From assembly GCF_017368455.1 (NCBI RefSeq), contig NZ_JAFNJU010000006.1:124001-188000 (forward strand): DNA of 64,000 nt, read 5' to 3'. Position numbers and translations under genes: made by a program. Of this stretch, positions 1-7,513 are shown one piece after another; position 1 is the first letter of the stretch; each line of letters opens with the position of its first letter. The notes under the pieces were generated by a model. It did no database searches, was not told where the DNA came from, and saw only the letters and a list, made by a program, of their open reading frames with translations. Source of the DNA: Proteiniclasticum aestuarii. Lineage in GTDB: Bacteria; Bacillota; Clostridia; Clostridiales; Clostridiaceae.

Positions 1-2
1 AA

Positions 3-626
3 AGAGGGAACAAGTCTCTTTTAGCCATCAAGAATGAAACAAGAGCCGCCTGCATCCAGTGCAATTTCTGCACCCAGTATTGTCCCAGATATCTCATCGG
101 ACATCCCCTTCACCCCCATAAGATCATGCGAGCCTTCGGCGTGAATGATGTCTATGATGAGAAATTTGCGGAAGCGGCCCTATGCTGCGAATGCGGCATA
201 TGCGAACTTTTCGCCTGTCCCATGAACATTTCTCCTCGAATCGTCAACAGTTTCCTGAAAAAGGAACTGAGAAAAAACGGCATCAAGGTGGAATTTCAGA
301 CCGGACCGGCACTTCCTGAAAGAGAAAACAGATACGTGCCCATAGACAGGCTCTTATCCAGACTCGATATCAGGAAATACTATGACAGGGGAAAACCTTC
401 CTACATGGAAGTGACCACGGACAAGGTGACCATTCCGCTGGGGCAGCATATCGGGAAACCCGCCACTGCCTGCGTAGCGGTGGGAGACTTCGTCACGAAG
501 GGACAGGTCATAGGAGAAATAGAAATGAAAGACATGGGGGCACGTGTCCATGCGTCCATCACAGGTAGAGTAACCCATGTGGACCATGCGGTGACCATAG
601 AATCCGAAAGGAGGGAAGAAGCTTGA
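3..626 (+). CDS. pduS: PduS-like RnfC-family flavin/Fe-S protein, 5' truncated
   Basis: The reading frame is open from the first bases of the window, so only the C-terminal half is present. It carries two cysteine clusters: CIQCNFCTQYCP, a 4Fe-4S motif upstream of the first in-frame ATG at 126, and CCECGICELFACP further on. A barrel-sandwich segment follows (PLGQHIGKPATACVAVGDF). This is the plan of PduS, the RnfC-like cobalamin reductase and electron carrier of microcompartments. The stop overlaps the TTG start of the PduT-like gene, so the two are translationally coupled, and PduS-PduT pairing is known for Pdu-type shells. The 126 ATG is not the start because the first cysteine cluster lies before it. 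Family is confident; whether it reduces cobalamin here is inference. Confidence 0.85.
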   Translation, partial: RGNKSLLAIKNETRAACIQCNFCTQYCPRYLIGHPLHPHKIMRAFGVNDVYDEKFAEAALCCECGICELFACPMNISPRIVNSFLKKELRKNGIKVEFQTGPALPERENRYVPIDRLLSRLDIRKYYDRGKPSYMEVTTDKVTIPLGQHIGKPATACVAVGDFVTKGQVIGEIEMKDMGARVHASITGRVTHVDHAVTIESERREEA

Positions 627-1168
627 AAACCATAGGAATGCTGGAATTCACCAGTATATGCAGAGGCATCGAGGCGGCAGATACCATGATCAAAGCCGGA
701 GATGTGGAACTTGTCACAGCAAAGACCGCCTGTCCGGGCAAATACATGATCATCGTCACCGGCGATGTGGGCGCTGTGAAGGCATCCGTTGCAGCCGGGG
801 AAGAAGTGGGTAAGCACTATATTGTGGACAGACTGGTTCTTGCCAATGCGCATCCTCAGACCATACGAAGCGTACAGGGTGTAAATGATGTGAAATTCTT
901 TGATGCACTCGGCGTCATGGAGTTCTACTCACTGACCAGTGCCGTATGCGCGGCTGACGCTGCCGTGAAGTCCGGTCTTATAGAACTCATCGAGATCAGA
1001 CTGGGCATGGCCATCGGTGGAAAAGCTTTCGTCACGCTCACAGGAGATGTGGGATCCGTCAAGGCAGCCATAGATGCCGGAAGGAGGGCTTCCATGAAGG
1101 AAGGACTGCTTCTTGAGTCTGTGGTGATTCCATCCCCAAACAAAGAACTGTATGACAAATTACTGTAG
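623..1168 (+). CDS. pduT: Tandem-BMC shell protein, PduT-like (BMC-T with Fe-S site)
   Basis: 181 residues with two consecutive BMC domains, beginning at MKTIGMLEF and again around residue 95 at DALGVMEFYS, each ending in a TGDVG(A/S)VKA-type strand-helix. Cys37 sits in TACPGKY, the place where PduT binds one 4Fe-4S cluster at the pore of the trimer. It therefore probably passes electrons across the shell to the upstream PduS-like protein. Translation starts at TTG 623, which overlaps the pduS stop and has AAAGGAGGG at 609-617 upstream. Length fits PduT (about 184 aa). Family and pore cysteine are seen; electron transfer is inferred from characterised PduT. Confidence 0.88.
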   Translation: MKTIGMLEFTSICRGIEAADTMIKAGDVELVTAKTACPGKYMIIVTGDVGAVKASVAAGEEVGKHYIVDRLVLANAHPQTIRSVQGVNDVKFFDALGVMEFYSLTSAVCAADAAVKSGLIELIEIRLGMAIGGKAFVTLTGDVGSVKAAIDAGRRASMKEGLLLESVVIPSPNKELYDKLL

Positions 1169-1188
1169 GAGACAAGGAGGTCTTTGAA

Positions 1189-1485
1189 ATGAGCAGGACC
1201 CTCATTACCAGACAGAACTACAGGGAATTTTTGGCCCCCGATGGGAAATCCGTAAACATATGCAGCGGAATGATCCTTACACCGGGTGCAAAAGACTTTC
1301 TGAGAGAACAGCAGATCAGAATCATTTATGAGGATCAGAAGAAGGAAGAACCGGGCAGAAAATGTTCAGAGGAAGTGAAAGACTGTCCGCTGACAGACCG
1401 GGTCTACCGGATGATGAAAGAGGAATTTGGCACTGACGACCGTAACCTGGCACAGAAAATCGCGCGATTGATTACAATTGAATAG
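1189..1485 (+). CDS. Small BMC-operon protein resembling the N-terminus of EutT-type proteins
   Basis: 98 residues. The central LTPGAKDFLREQQIRIIYE stretch resembles the N-terminal segment of ethanolamine cobalamin adenosyltransferase (EutT) and related Eut/Pdu accessory proteins, but the catalytic adenosyltransferase region is absent. The C-terminal third (TDRVYRMMKEEFGTDD) looks like an amphipathic helix and could be a shell-targeting or partner-binding tail. It has a strong ribosome site (AAGGAGG) and lies between pduT and eutH, so it is clearly part of the operon. Its function is unknown to me. A stand-alone domain split from EutT is one reading; a small scaffold is another. Confidence 0.6.
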   Translation: MSRTLITRQNYREFLAPDGKSVNICSGMILTPGAKDFLREQQIRIIYEDQKKEEPGRKCSEEVKDCPLTDRVYRMMKEEFGTDDRNLAQKIARLITIE

Positions 1486-1498
1486 GGGGGAATAACAA

Positions 1499-2617
1499 AT
1501 GCAAATCAACGACATTATCATCTATATCATGGTCATATTCATGGCTTTGGGGGCACTGGATAAAGTCATCGGCAACAAATTCGGACTCGGAGAAAAGTTT
1601 GATGAAGGTATCATGGCCATGGGTACACTGGCCGTAGCCATGATCGGTGTCATCTCCATTGCACCGGTCCTTGCGAAGATTCTCGGGCCGGTCATCGAGC
1701 CTGTGTATGCATTCCTGGGGGCGGACCCCGCCATGTTTGCCACCACACTGCTGGCCAATGACATGGGCGGATATCCTTTGGCCATGGAACTGGCGAAGAC
1801 CCAGGAAGCTGGACTTTTCGCCGGACTCATCGTCGGCGCCATGATGGGACCCACCATCGTATTCACCATTCCGGTAGCCCTTGGAATCATCAAGAAAGAA
1901 GATCATCCATACCTGGCTAAAGGTGTCCTTGCCGGTATCATCACCATTCCCATCGGATCCTTTGTCGGTGGTCTGGTTGCAGGATTCAGCTTCGGTATGG
2001 TCGTAGCCAACCTGGTACCCATCATCATCGTGGCAGCGCTCATCGCAGTGGGGCTCTGGAAGATTCCGGATAAGATGATCCGTGGCTTCAACCGATTCGG
2101 TCAAGGCGTTGTCATCGTCATCACCCTGTCCACGGCAGCAATCATCATAGAAACATTGACAGGCGTTGTGGTCATTCCAGGCATGGCCCCTGTATGGGAC
2201 GGTATCGAAATCGTCGGAGCCATCGCCATCACCCTTGCGGGAGCATTCCCTATGGTCTATGTGATCACGAAGGTTTTCAAGAAGCCCCTCATGGCAGCAG
2301 GCAGACTCCTCGGCATGGGCGATGTGGCCGCTGCCGGTATGGTAGCGACTCTTGCCAACAACATTCCGATGTTCGGCATGATGAAGGACATGGACAATCG
2401 TGGTAAGGTCATCAACACGGCCTTCGCCGTCAGCGCAGCTTTCGTTTTCGGGGATCATCTGGGCTTCACCGCCGGTGTAAACCGTGAAATGATCTTCCCC
2501 ATGGTGGTCGGTAAACTTGTAGGTGGTGTCACAGCCGTGGCTCTGGCTATGCTGATCACGCCAAAGAACACCGCTGCGGATATACCTGTACCTGAAGAAG
2601 AAACAGCTGAAGTTTAG
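1499..2617 (+). CDS. eutH: Ethanolamine permease EutH
   Basis: 372 residues, very hydrophobic with about ten or eleven membrane spans. The opening MQINDIIIYIMVIFMALGAL and the segment ATTLLANDMGGYPLAMELA are typical of EutH, which brings ethanolamine across the cytoplasmic membrane. Length matches the family (about 370-410 aa). The gene has a GGGGGGA ribosome site and sits directly before eutQ. It is the best evidence that the compartment encoded here uses ethanolamine rather than propanediol, although PduS- and PduT-like genes lie upstream. Confidence 0.93.
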   Translation: MQINDIIIYIMVIFMALGALDKVIGNKFGLGEKFDEGIMAMGTLAVAMIGVISIAPVLAKILGPVIEPVYAFLGADPAMFATTLLANDMGGYPLAMELAKTQEAGLFAGLIVGAMMGPTIVFTIPVALGIIKKEDHPYLAKGVLAGIITIPIGSFVGGLVAGFSFGMVVANLVPIIIVAALIAVGLWKIPDKMIRGFNRFGQGVVIVITLSTAAIIIETLTGVVVIPGMAPVWDGIEIVGAIAITLAGAFPMVYVITKVFKKPLMAAGRLLGMGDVAAAGMVATLANNIPMFGMMKDMDNRGKVINTAFAVSAAFVFGDHLGFTAGVNREMIFPMVVGKLVGGVTAVALAMLITPKNTAADIPVPEEETAEV

Positions 2618-2631
2618 AAAGAAGGGATACT

Positions 2632-3084
2632 ATGCAGATCAATCAGGAGAAACTGGAAGAGATTATCCGCAGAGTGCTTCTGGAAGAGATGGGTGGCGCA
2701 AAGCCACCCATAGAGAAGCATGTGGAGAAGAAAAGCGGCGTTCTGGTGGTCAAGGGGAAAACCGTGAAGCCGGAGCCCTTTGACACAGGAAAACCCGGTA
2801 CAAAGGTTTTTCTGTCTGACATCATGACGCTTAAGGAAAGTCCTCGTCTCATGGCGGGCATCATGGAAATGGATGAATCCAGTTTTCCGTGGACCCTGGA
2901 GTATGACGAAGTGGACTACATCATAGACGGCGTGCTGGAAATCAAGATCAACGATTCTGTGGTGAGAGGAGAAGCAGGAGACATCATCTTCATTCCGAAA
3001 GGATCCTCCATTTCCTTCGTATCACCAGGAAAGTCAAGATTTCTTTATGTAACATATCCTGCCGACTGGGCAGAACAGGAGTAG
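2632..3084 (+). CDS. eutQ: EutQ-like cupin protein with a BMC encapsulation helix
   Basis: 150 residues. Residues 5-20 (QEKLEEIIRRVLLEEM) form a short amphipathic helix of the kind that targets enzymes into microcompartments. After a charged linker (residues 22-50), residues 55-150 form a cupin barrel with VDYIIDGVLEIKI and GDIIFIPKGSSISF, as in EutQ. EutQ of Salmonella has acetate kinase activity and helps shell assembly; whether this shorter protein does the same cannot be judged by eye. The gene lies 14 bases after eutH and 4 bases before the alcohol dehydrogenase. Confidence 0.85.
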   Translation: MQINQEKLEEIIRRVLLEEMGGAKPPIEKHVEKKSGVLVVKGKTVKPEPFDTGKPGTKVFLSDIMTLKESPRLMAGIMEMDESSFPWTLEYDEVDYIIDGVLEIKINDSVVRGEAGDIIFIPKGSSISFVSPGKSRFLYVTYPADWAEQE

Positions 3085-3088
3085 AATC

Positions 3089-4264
3089 ATGAGCAGGTAT
3101 GAATTTCAGATCAAACCGAATATATGGTACGGGAAATACAGCCTGCGTAAGCTTTATAACGTTCCTTTCAGAAAGGTTTGTATAGTCACGGACAAGTCCA
3201 TGGTGGAGCTTGGCATGCTGAAACCCGTCATCAGTATTCTGAACGATCTTAACATATCCTACAGAATATTTGATGAGGTGGAACCGGATCCTTCCCTGGA
3301 GACGATTCTAAGCGGCCTTTCGCACATACTGGTGACGAAGCCTGACCTCCTAATAGCCGTTGGTGGCGGATCTGTCATTGATGCGGCCAAAGCGATCATC
3401 TTCTTCTGCCTCAGGGTGAAGGAAGAAGTCATTAAGCCCGATAAGATCGTGAAGCCGTTTTTCGTGGCAGTTCCGACTACCAGTGGGACAGGGTCGGAAG
3501 TGACCTCCTATTCCGTGATCACGGACAGGGAAAACAACCTGAAAATCCCGCTGAAGGACAAGAGAATGCTGCCGGATGTGGCGGTGCTGGATCCGGTTTT
3601 CACCTCTACACTGCCGAAGAAGGTCATCGCCAATGCGGGGATCGATGTGATGACCCATGCGGTGGAAGCTTATGTATCCCGTGAACATCACGAGATGTCT
3701 GACTTCTATGCACTGGAGGCGGCAAGCAAGGTTTCCGTGCATCTTCGAAGGATGTATGATGATATATCAGACGATGAGGCGCGGATGGAGATGCACATGG
3801 CATCCTGCTATGCAGGCATCGCTTTCGAGAACAGCGGTCTGGGACTCAATCACGGCATGGCCCATGCTCTGGGAGCGAAATTCAGGCTTCCCCATGGACT
3901 GGCCAATGCCCTGCTGATGCCCCATATCATCCGATACAACAAAAGCGAACCCATCTACGGCGTTGAAGCGGAAAAGCGATATGCCAGTATGGCGGAAGCC
4001 ATGAGAACTTCAGAAGGCATGGCAAAAGGGTGGGAAGACAGTCTCATCAATGAGCTGAAAAGCCTCATGAAGCATGTGGAACTGCCGGAGTCCATCAGGG
4101 ACTGCGGCGTTGAGGAAAAGGAATTCATGGAGGCGCTGCCGGACATGGTGAAAAAGGCCATGAATGATTTCACCACGGGAAGCAATCCAAGAAAAGCGAC
4201 GCCGGAAGATATTGTGAAAATCTATATCAGTGCCTATTACGGAACAGAGGACATCCCTTACTAA
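3089..4264 (+). CDS. eutG: Iron-containing alcohol dehydrogenase (EutG/PduQ type)
   Basis: 391 residues, the normal length for group III iron dehydrogenases. The NAD-binding loop GGGSVIDAAKAI is at about residues 91-102, followed by TTSGTGSEVTSYSVITD. The metal site is visible as NAGIDVMTHAVEAYVS (Asp and His ligands), LNHGMAHALG and LPHGLANAL (two His ligands). In ethanolamine microcompartments EutG reduces acetaldehyde to ethanol and so regenerates NAD+ inside the shell. No extra N-terminal targeting helix is present. Its position between eutQ and eutJ supports EutG, but PduQ (1-propanol dehydrogenase) has the same fold, so substrate is inferred from context. Confidence 0.85.
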   Translation: MSRYEFQIKPNIWYGKYSLRKLYNVPFRKVCIVTDKSMVELGMLKPVISILNDLNISYRIFDEVEPDPSLETILSGLSHILVTKPDLLIAVGGGSVIDAAKAIIFFCLRVKEEVIKPDKIVKPFFVAVPTTSGTGSEVTSYSVITDRENNLKIPLKDKRMLPDVAVLDPVFTSTLPKKVIANAGIDVMTHAVEAYVSREHHEMSDFYALEAASKVSVHLRRMYDDISDDEARMEMHMASCYAGIAFENSGLGLNHGMAHALGAKFRLPHGLANALLMPHIIRYNKSEPIYGVEAEKRYASMAEAMRTSEGMAKGWEDSLINELKSLMKHVELPESIRDCGVEEKEFMEALPDMVKKAMNDFTTGSNPRKATPEDIVKIYISAYYGTEDIPY

Positions 4265-4306
4265 TGGAAAGAGAAGAATGCAGACGAGCCACGCAGGAGG
4301 AATAAC

Positions 4307-5137
4307 ATGAGCAAGAGACTGAGCGCAGCCAATGAACGGATCAGGGAACTGGAAAAGGTTCTGAAGGAAACGAATCTGCCGGAGAAAAATGAAAAAGTGA
4401 GACTGGGTGTGGATTTGGGAACAGCCTATATCGTTCTGGTAGCGCTCGGAGAAGACGATCGGCCTCTGGCGCTGGAGCTGGAATATGCGGAGGTTGTGCG
4501 AGACGGGCTTGTGGTGGATTTCATGGGTGCAAGGTCCATTGTGTCCAGACTGAAGAGGAAACTGGAGGAGAGACTGGATCTCGAGCTCACGGAAGCATCC
4601 ATTGCCGTACCACCCGGAACCCAGCCTGGAGACCAGAAAACCCATAAATATGTGGTGGAAGGTGCTGGGCTTGATGTGACGGAAATCCTTGATGAACCAA
4701 CAGCAGCCAACGGCGTGCTGGGCATCACCGATGGAGCCATTGTGGATATCGGTGGGGGAACCACCGGAATCTCCATACTCCAAAACGGAAAGGTGGTCTA
4801 TGTGGCGGACGAAGCCACGGGCGGTACTCATCTCAGCCTGGTTCTGGCAGGGCATTTCAGGATTCCCTTCGGAGAAGCGGAGAACATGAAGAAAGACCCG
4901 AAGAAGCAGAATGAAATCATGGGTCTTGTGAGACCTGTGGTGGAAAAGATGGCCAGCATCGTGAAGAAACATATCGAAGGATATGATGTCCACGATATCT
5001 ACCTGGTGGGTGGAACCTGCTGCCTCGTGGGCATCGAGAAAGTATTCGAAGATGCCTTAGGGATTCCAGTGAGTAAGCCCAAGAATCCGTTTCTTGTGAC
5101 CCCTCTGGGGATTGCAAAAGGGTCGGAAAAATCATAA
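4307..5137 (+). CDS. eutJ: EutJ, Hsp70/actin-like chaperone of the ethanolamine operon
   Basis: 276 residues with an actin/Hsp70 ATPase fold: phosphate-1 loop LGVDLGTAYIVLVALG near residue 32, EPTAANGVLG, phosphate-2 loop VDIGGGTTGISILQNG near 147, and the adenosine-binding DIYLVGGTCCLVGIEK near 228. A predicted coiled start (residues 3-24) precedes the fold. EutJ occurs in Eut and Pdu-type loci and is thought to act as a chaperone or reactivation helper, but its role is not well established. It has a clean AGGAGG ribosome site, is the last gene of the operon, and is followed by a terminator. Confidence 0.88.
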   Translation: MSKRLSAANERIRELEKVLKETNLPEKNEKVRLGVDLGTAYIVLVALGEDDRPLALELEYAEVVRDGLVVDFMGARSIVSRLKRKLEERLDLELTEASIAVPPGTQPGDQKTHKYVVEGAGLDVTEILDEPTAANGVLGITDGAIVDIGGGTTGISILQNGKVVYVADEATGGTHLSLVLAGHFRIPFGEAENMKKDPKKQNEIMGLVRPVVEKMASIVKKHIEGYDVHDIYLVGGTCCLVGIEKVFEDALGIPVSKPKNPFLVTPLGIAKGSEKS

Positions 5138-5161
5138 CAATACAAGCGTATATTGAATGGG

Positions 5162-5192
5162 AGAGGGACTGGTGAAGATCAGTCTCTTTTTC
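5162..5192 (+). terminator. Rho-independent terminator after the BMC operon
   Basis: An 8-bp stem (AGGGACTG at 5164-5171 with CAGTCTCT at 5180-5187, one G-U pair) is followed by TTTTTCTT. It closes the eut operon 25 bases after the eutJ stop. Confidence 0.8.
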
Positions 5193-5297
5193 TTCGGATG
5201 GATTCTCTAATCTGGATATTGCCTGAACCGAAAGAGAAAAACGGAAGAGGGTTTTCGGAGAAGTGCTGAATAATGAACAAAAGTGCAGAATATTACA

Positions 5298-5326
5298 TTG
5301 TTAAAGGTTTACAATGCCTTTACAAT
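5298..5326 (+). promoter_or_regulatory. Promoter of the AfuABC-like operon with repeated ACAATG elements
   Basis: TTGTTA at 5298-5303 and TACAAT at 5321-5326 are separated by 17 bases, a sigma-A type promoter. TTTACAATG occurs twice, at 5308-5316 and 5319-5327, with an 11-base period, and the first copy forms an inverted repeat with CATTGT at 5296-5301. Such half-turn repeats could bind the AraC-type response regulator encoded at 13460-14224; that link is a guess. Confidence 0.6.
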
Positions 5327-5355
5327 GAATTTATACCACATCATAGGAGGGAAAT

Positions 5356-6378
5356 ATGAAAAAGAAAATTAGTCTTTTACTTGTTGCTATGCTGGCTGTC
5401 ACCGCTCTTGCAGGATGCGGAAATCAGGCGGACGGAGAAGAACAGGGAGATGGAAGCGTTGTGGTCTATTCACCACATAATGCGGAAGAAATCAATCCCA
5501 TCATTAATGAGTTTACTGAAAGAACGGGAATCAGAGTAGATGTTGTGGCTGCCGGTACCGGAGAACTTCTTGCCAGAGTGGAAGCAGAAAGCGAAAATCC
5601 TCTTGGAGACGTCATGTGGGGAGGCGGAGCAGAATCCCTGGATTCCTTCAAGGACTATTTCGAAAGCTACACCATCGAAGAAGATGATAAGATTCCAGAA
5701 ATGTTCAAGGATCCGGACAGAAAATGGTATGGATTCAGTGCACTGCCTATGGTCATCATCTACAACAACAAACTGGTATCTGAAGAAGAAGCACCAAAGT
5801 CATGGGAAGACCTTACCGATCCTAAGTGGAAAGGAAAGATCGCCTTTGCGGATCCAGCAAAATCAGGTTCCTCCTACACCATTCTGGCCACTATGCTGGA
5901 AGCGTTCAAGGATGATGGAGACGACGGCTGGAACACCATCAAGGCATTTGTCGACAATCTGGATAACAAGATTCTCGGAAGTTCCTCAGGAACCTACAAG
6001 GGTGTCTCCGATGGAGAGTATGCTGTAGGACTGACCCTGGAAAAAGCGGCTTCCAGATACATCATCGCAGGAAGCGACATGACAATCGTTTATCCTGAAG
6101 AAGGAACTTCTGCAGCACCAGACGGAATCGCCATGATCAAGGGTGCGAAGAATGAAGAGAACGCGAAGAAATTCATCGAGTTCACCTTCTCCAAGGAAGT
6201 ACAGGATCTGGCTGCCAAAGACTTCAGCTGGAGATCCACCAGAACCGATGCCAACAATCCAGAAGGCTTAGGACCCATCGATGACATCAACCTCCTTGAG
6301 TATGATTTCAAGTGGGCAGCGGAAAACAAAGAACCCGTTCTGGACAGATGGAAGAACATCGTCACAGGACAGGAATAA
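5356..6378 (+). CDS. afuA: AfuA/FbpA-type ABC substrate-binding lipoprotein
   Basis: 340 residues. The signal peptide MKKKISLLLVAMLAVTALAG ends in a lipobox (LAGC), so the mature protein is a membrane-anchored lipoprotein. The body is the type II periplasmic-binding fold of the FbpA/FutA group (VVVYSPHNAEEINPIINEF, WEDLTDPKWKGKIAFADPA). I see no adjacent Tyr-Tyr pair of the kind that binds ferric iron in FbpA. In Actinobacillus, AfuA of this group binds glucose-6-phosphate and fructose-6-phosphate, and the neighbours here (phosphoglucomutase, sugar nucleotidyltransferase, HAD phosphatase) fit a hexose-phosphate ligand. Automatic annotation would probably say iron. Confidence 0.8.
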   Translation: MKKKISLLLVAMLAVTALAGCGNQADGEEQGDGSVVVYSPHNAEEINPIINEFTERTGIRVDVVAAGTGELLARVEAESENPLGDVMWGGGAESLDSFKDYFESYTIEEDDKIPEMFKDPDRKWYGFSALPMVIIYNNKLVSEEEAPKSWEDLTDPKWKGKIAFADPAKSGSSYTILATMLEAFKDDGDDGWNTIKAFVDNLDNKILGSSSGTYKGVSDGEYAVGLTLEKAASRYIIAGSDMTIVYPEEGTSAAPDGIAMIKGAKNEENAKKFIEFTFSKEVQDLAAKDFSWRSTRTDANNPEGLGPIDDINLLEYDFKWAAENKEPVLDRWKNIVTGQE

Positions 6379-6438
6379 AAGAAGAATAAACAGAATAGGG
6401 CAAGAAAACTTGCCCTTTCTTTTAATTTGGAGGTAAAT

Positions 6439-7512
6439 GTGAGTAATTCAGTGACTTTTACAAATATAGAAAAATACTATGGAGATTTCCATGCAGTGAA
6501 GAATGCGAACTTCACGGTGAGTGAAGGGGAGTTCTTCACGCTCCTTGGCCCCTCAGGCTGCGGGAAGACGACGCTTCTCAGAATGATCGCAGGATTCAAC
6601 TCCATTGAAGGAGGCACCATTTCCTTCGGAGAAAAAGTGATCAATTCCATCCCGGCACATAAAAGAAACATCGGTATGGTCTTTCAGAATTATGCGATCT
6701 TTCCCCATATGACCGTATTCAACAATGTGGCCTATGGACTGAAAGCAAGAAAGATCGATAAAAAGACAGCGGAAGAGCGTGTGCTGAAGGCGCTGCGACT
6801 GGTGAAGATGGAAGAGTATAAAGACAGAGAACCTTCCAAGCTTTCCGGTGGTCAGCAGCAGAGAATCGCCCTTGCCAGAGCCATCGTCATCGAACCCGAT
6901 GTGCTCCTCATGGATGAGCCCCTGTCCAATCTGGATGCGAAGCTGAGACTGGAGATGCGAACCATCATCAAGAAGCTTCAGAGAGAACTGGGCATCACTA
7001 CCATCTATGTGACCCACGACCAGGAAGAAGCTCTGGCCATATCAGACCGCATAGCGGTGATGAAGGCTGGCGTGATCCAGCAGATTGATGTGCCGGAAAA
7101 AATCTACAAACATCCGGCCAATGAATTCGTTGCGGGATTCATCGGCACCAGCAACTTCCTCCATGGCGTAGCTAGAAAAGAGGGAAGCTTAACCGTCATC
7201 TCCACACCTCAGGGAGATCTTCCACTGGAGCGGGATCTGGGTTATGAAGGGGAAGTGGTCGTTTCTCTGAGACCGGAAGAGGGAGAACTCACAAGAGAAG
7301 AGAATGTGATGGGACTTAAGGGGAGAATCACACTGGCCACGTTCCTGGGGGATTTCATGAACTATGAAATTGAACTGGAAGAAGACAAGATGATTGAAAT
7401 CAATGAATACACCAAGGACGGAAAGACGCTGAGAAACATAGGAGAAGAGGTTGTAGTCAAGGTGAGTCCAAGATTCATAAGGGTCTACAGCAAAGAAGGG
7501 ATGGTGATCTGA
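6439..7512 (+). CDS. afuC: ABC importer ATPase (AfuC/PotA type)
   Basis: About 357 residues. Walker A GPSGCGKTTLLR, signature LSGGQQQRIALARA, Walker B LLMDEPLSNLD and the H-loop YVTHDQEEALA are all intact, and a C-terminal TOBE-like regulatory region follows (residues 240-357). I place the start at GTG 6439, five bases after the ribosome site GGAGG (6429-6433); an upstream TTG at 6427 overlaps that site and is unlikely. The gene directly precedes its permease (one base between stop and start) and powers uptake by the lipoprotein encoded upstream. Confidence 0.9.
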   Translation: MSNSVTFTNIEKYYGDFHAVKNANFTVSEGEFFTLLGPSGCGKTTLLRMIAGFNSIEGGTISFGEKVINSIPAHKRNIGMVFQNYAIFPHMTVFNNVAYGLKARKIDKKTAEERVLKALRLVKMEEYKDREPSKLSGGQQQRIALARAIVIEPDVLLMDEPLSNLDAKLRLEMRTIIKKLQRELGITTIYVTHDQEEALAISDRIAVMKAGVIQQIDVPEKIYKHPANEFVAGFIGTSNFLHGVARKEGSLTVISTPQGDLPLERDLGYEGEVVVSLRPEEGELTREENVMGLKGRITLATFLGDFMNYEIELEEDKMIEINEYTKDGKTLRNIGEEVVVKVSPRFIRVYSKEGMVI

Positions 7513-7513
7513 C

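Noticed and set aside
1472-2458. 328-codon minus-strand frame rich in His, Asp and Gly
   Set aside because: Exact antisense of eutH; the composition reflects hydrophobic codons read backwards.
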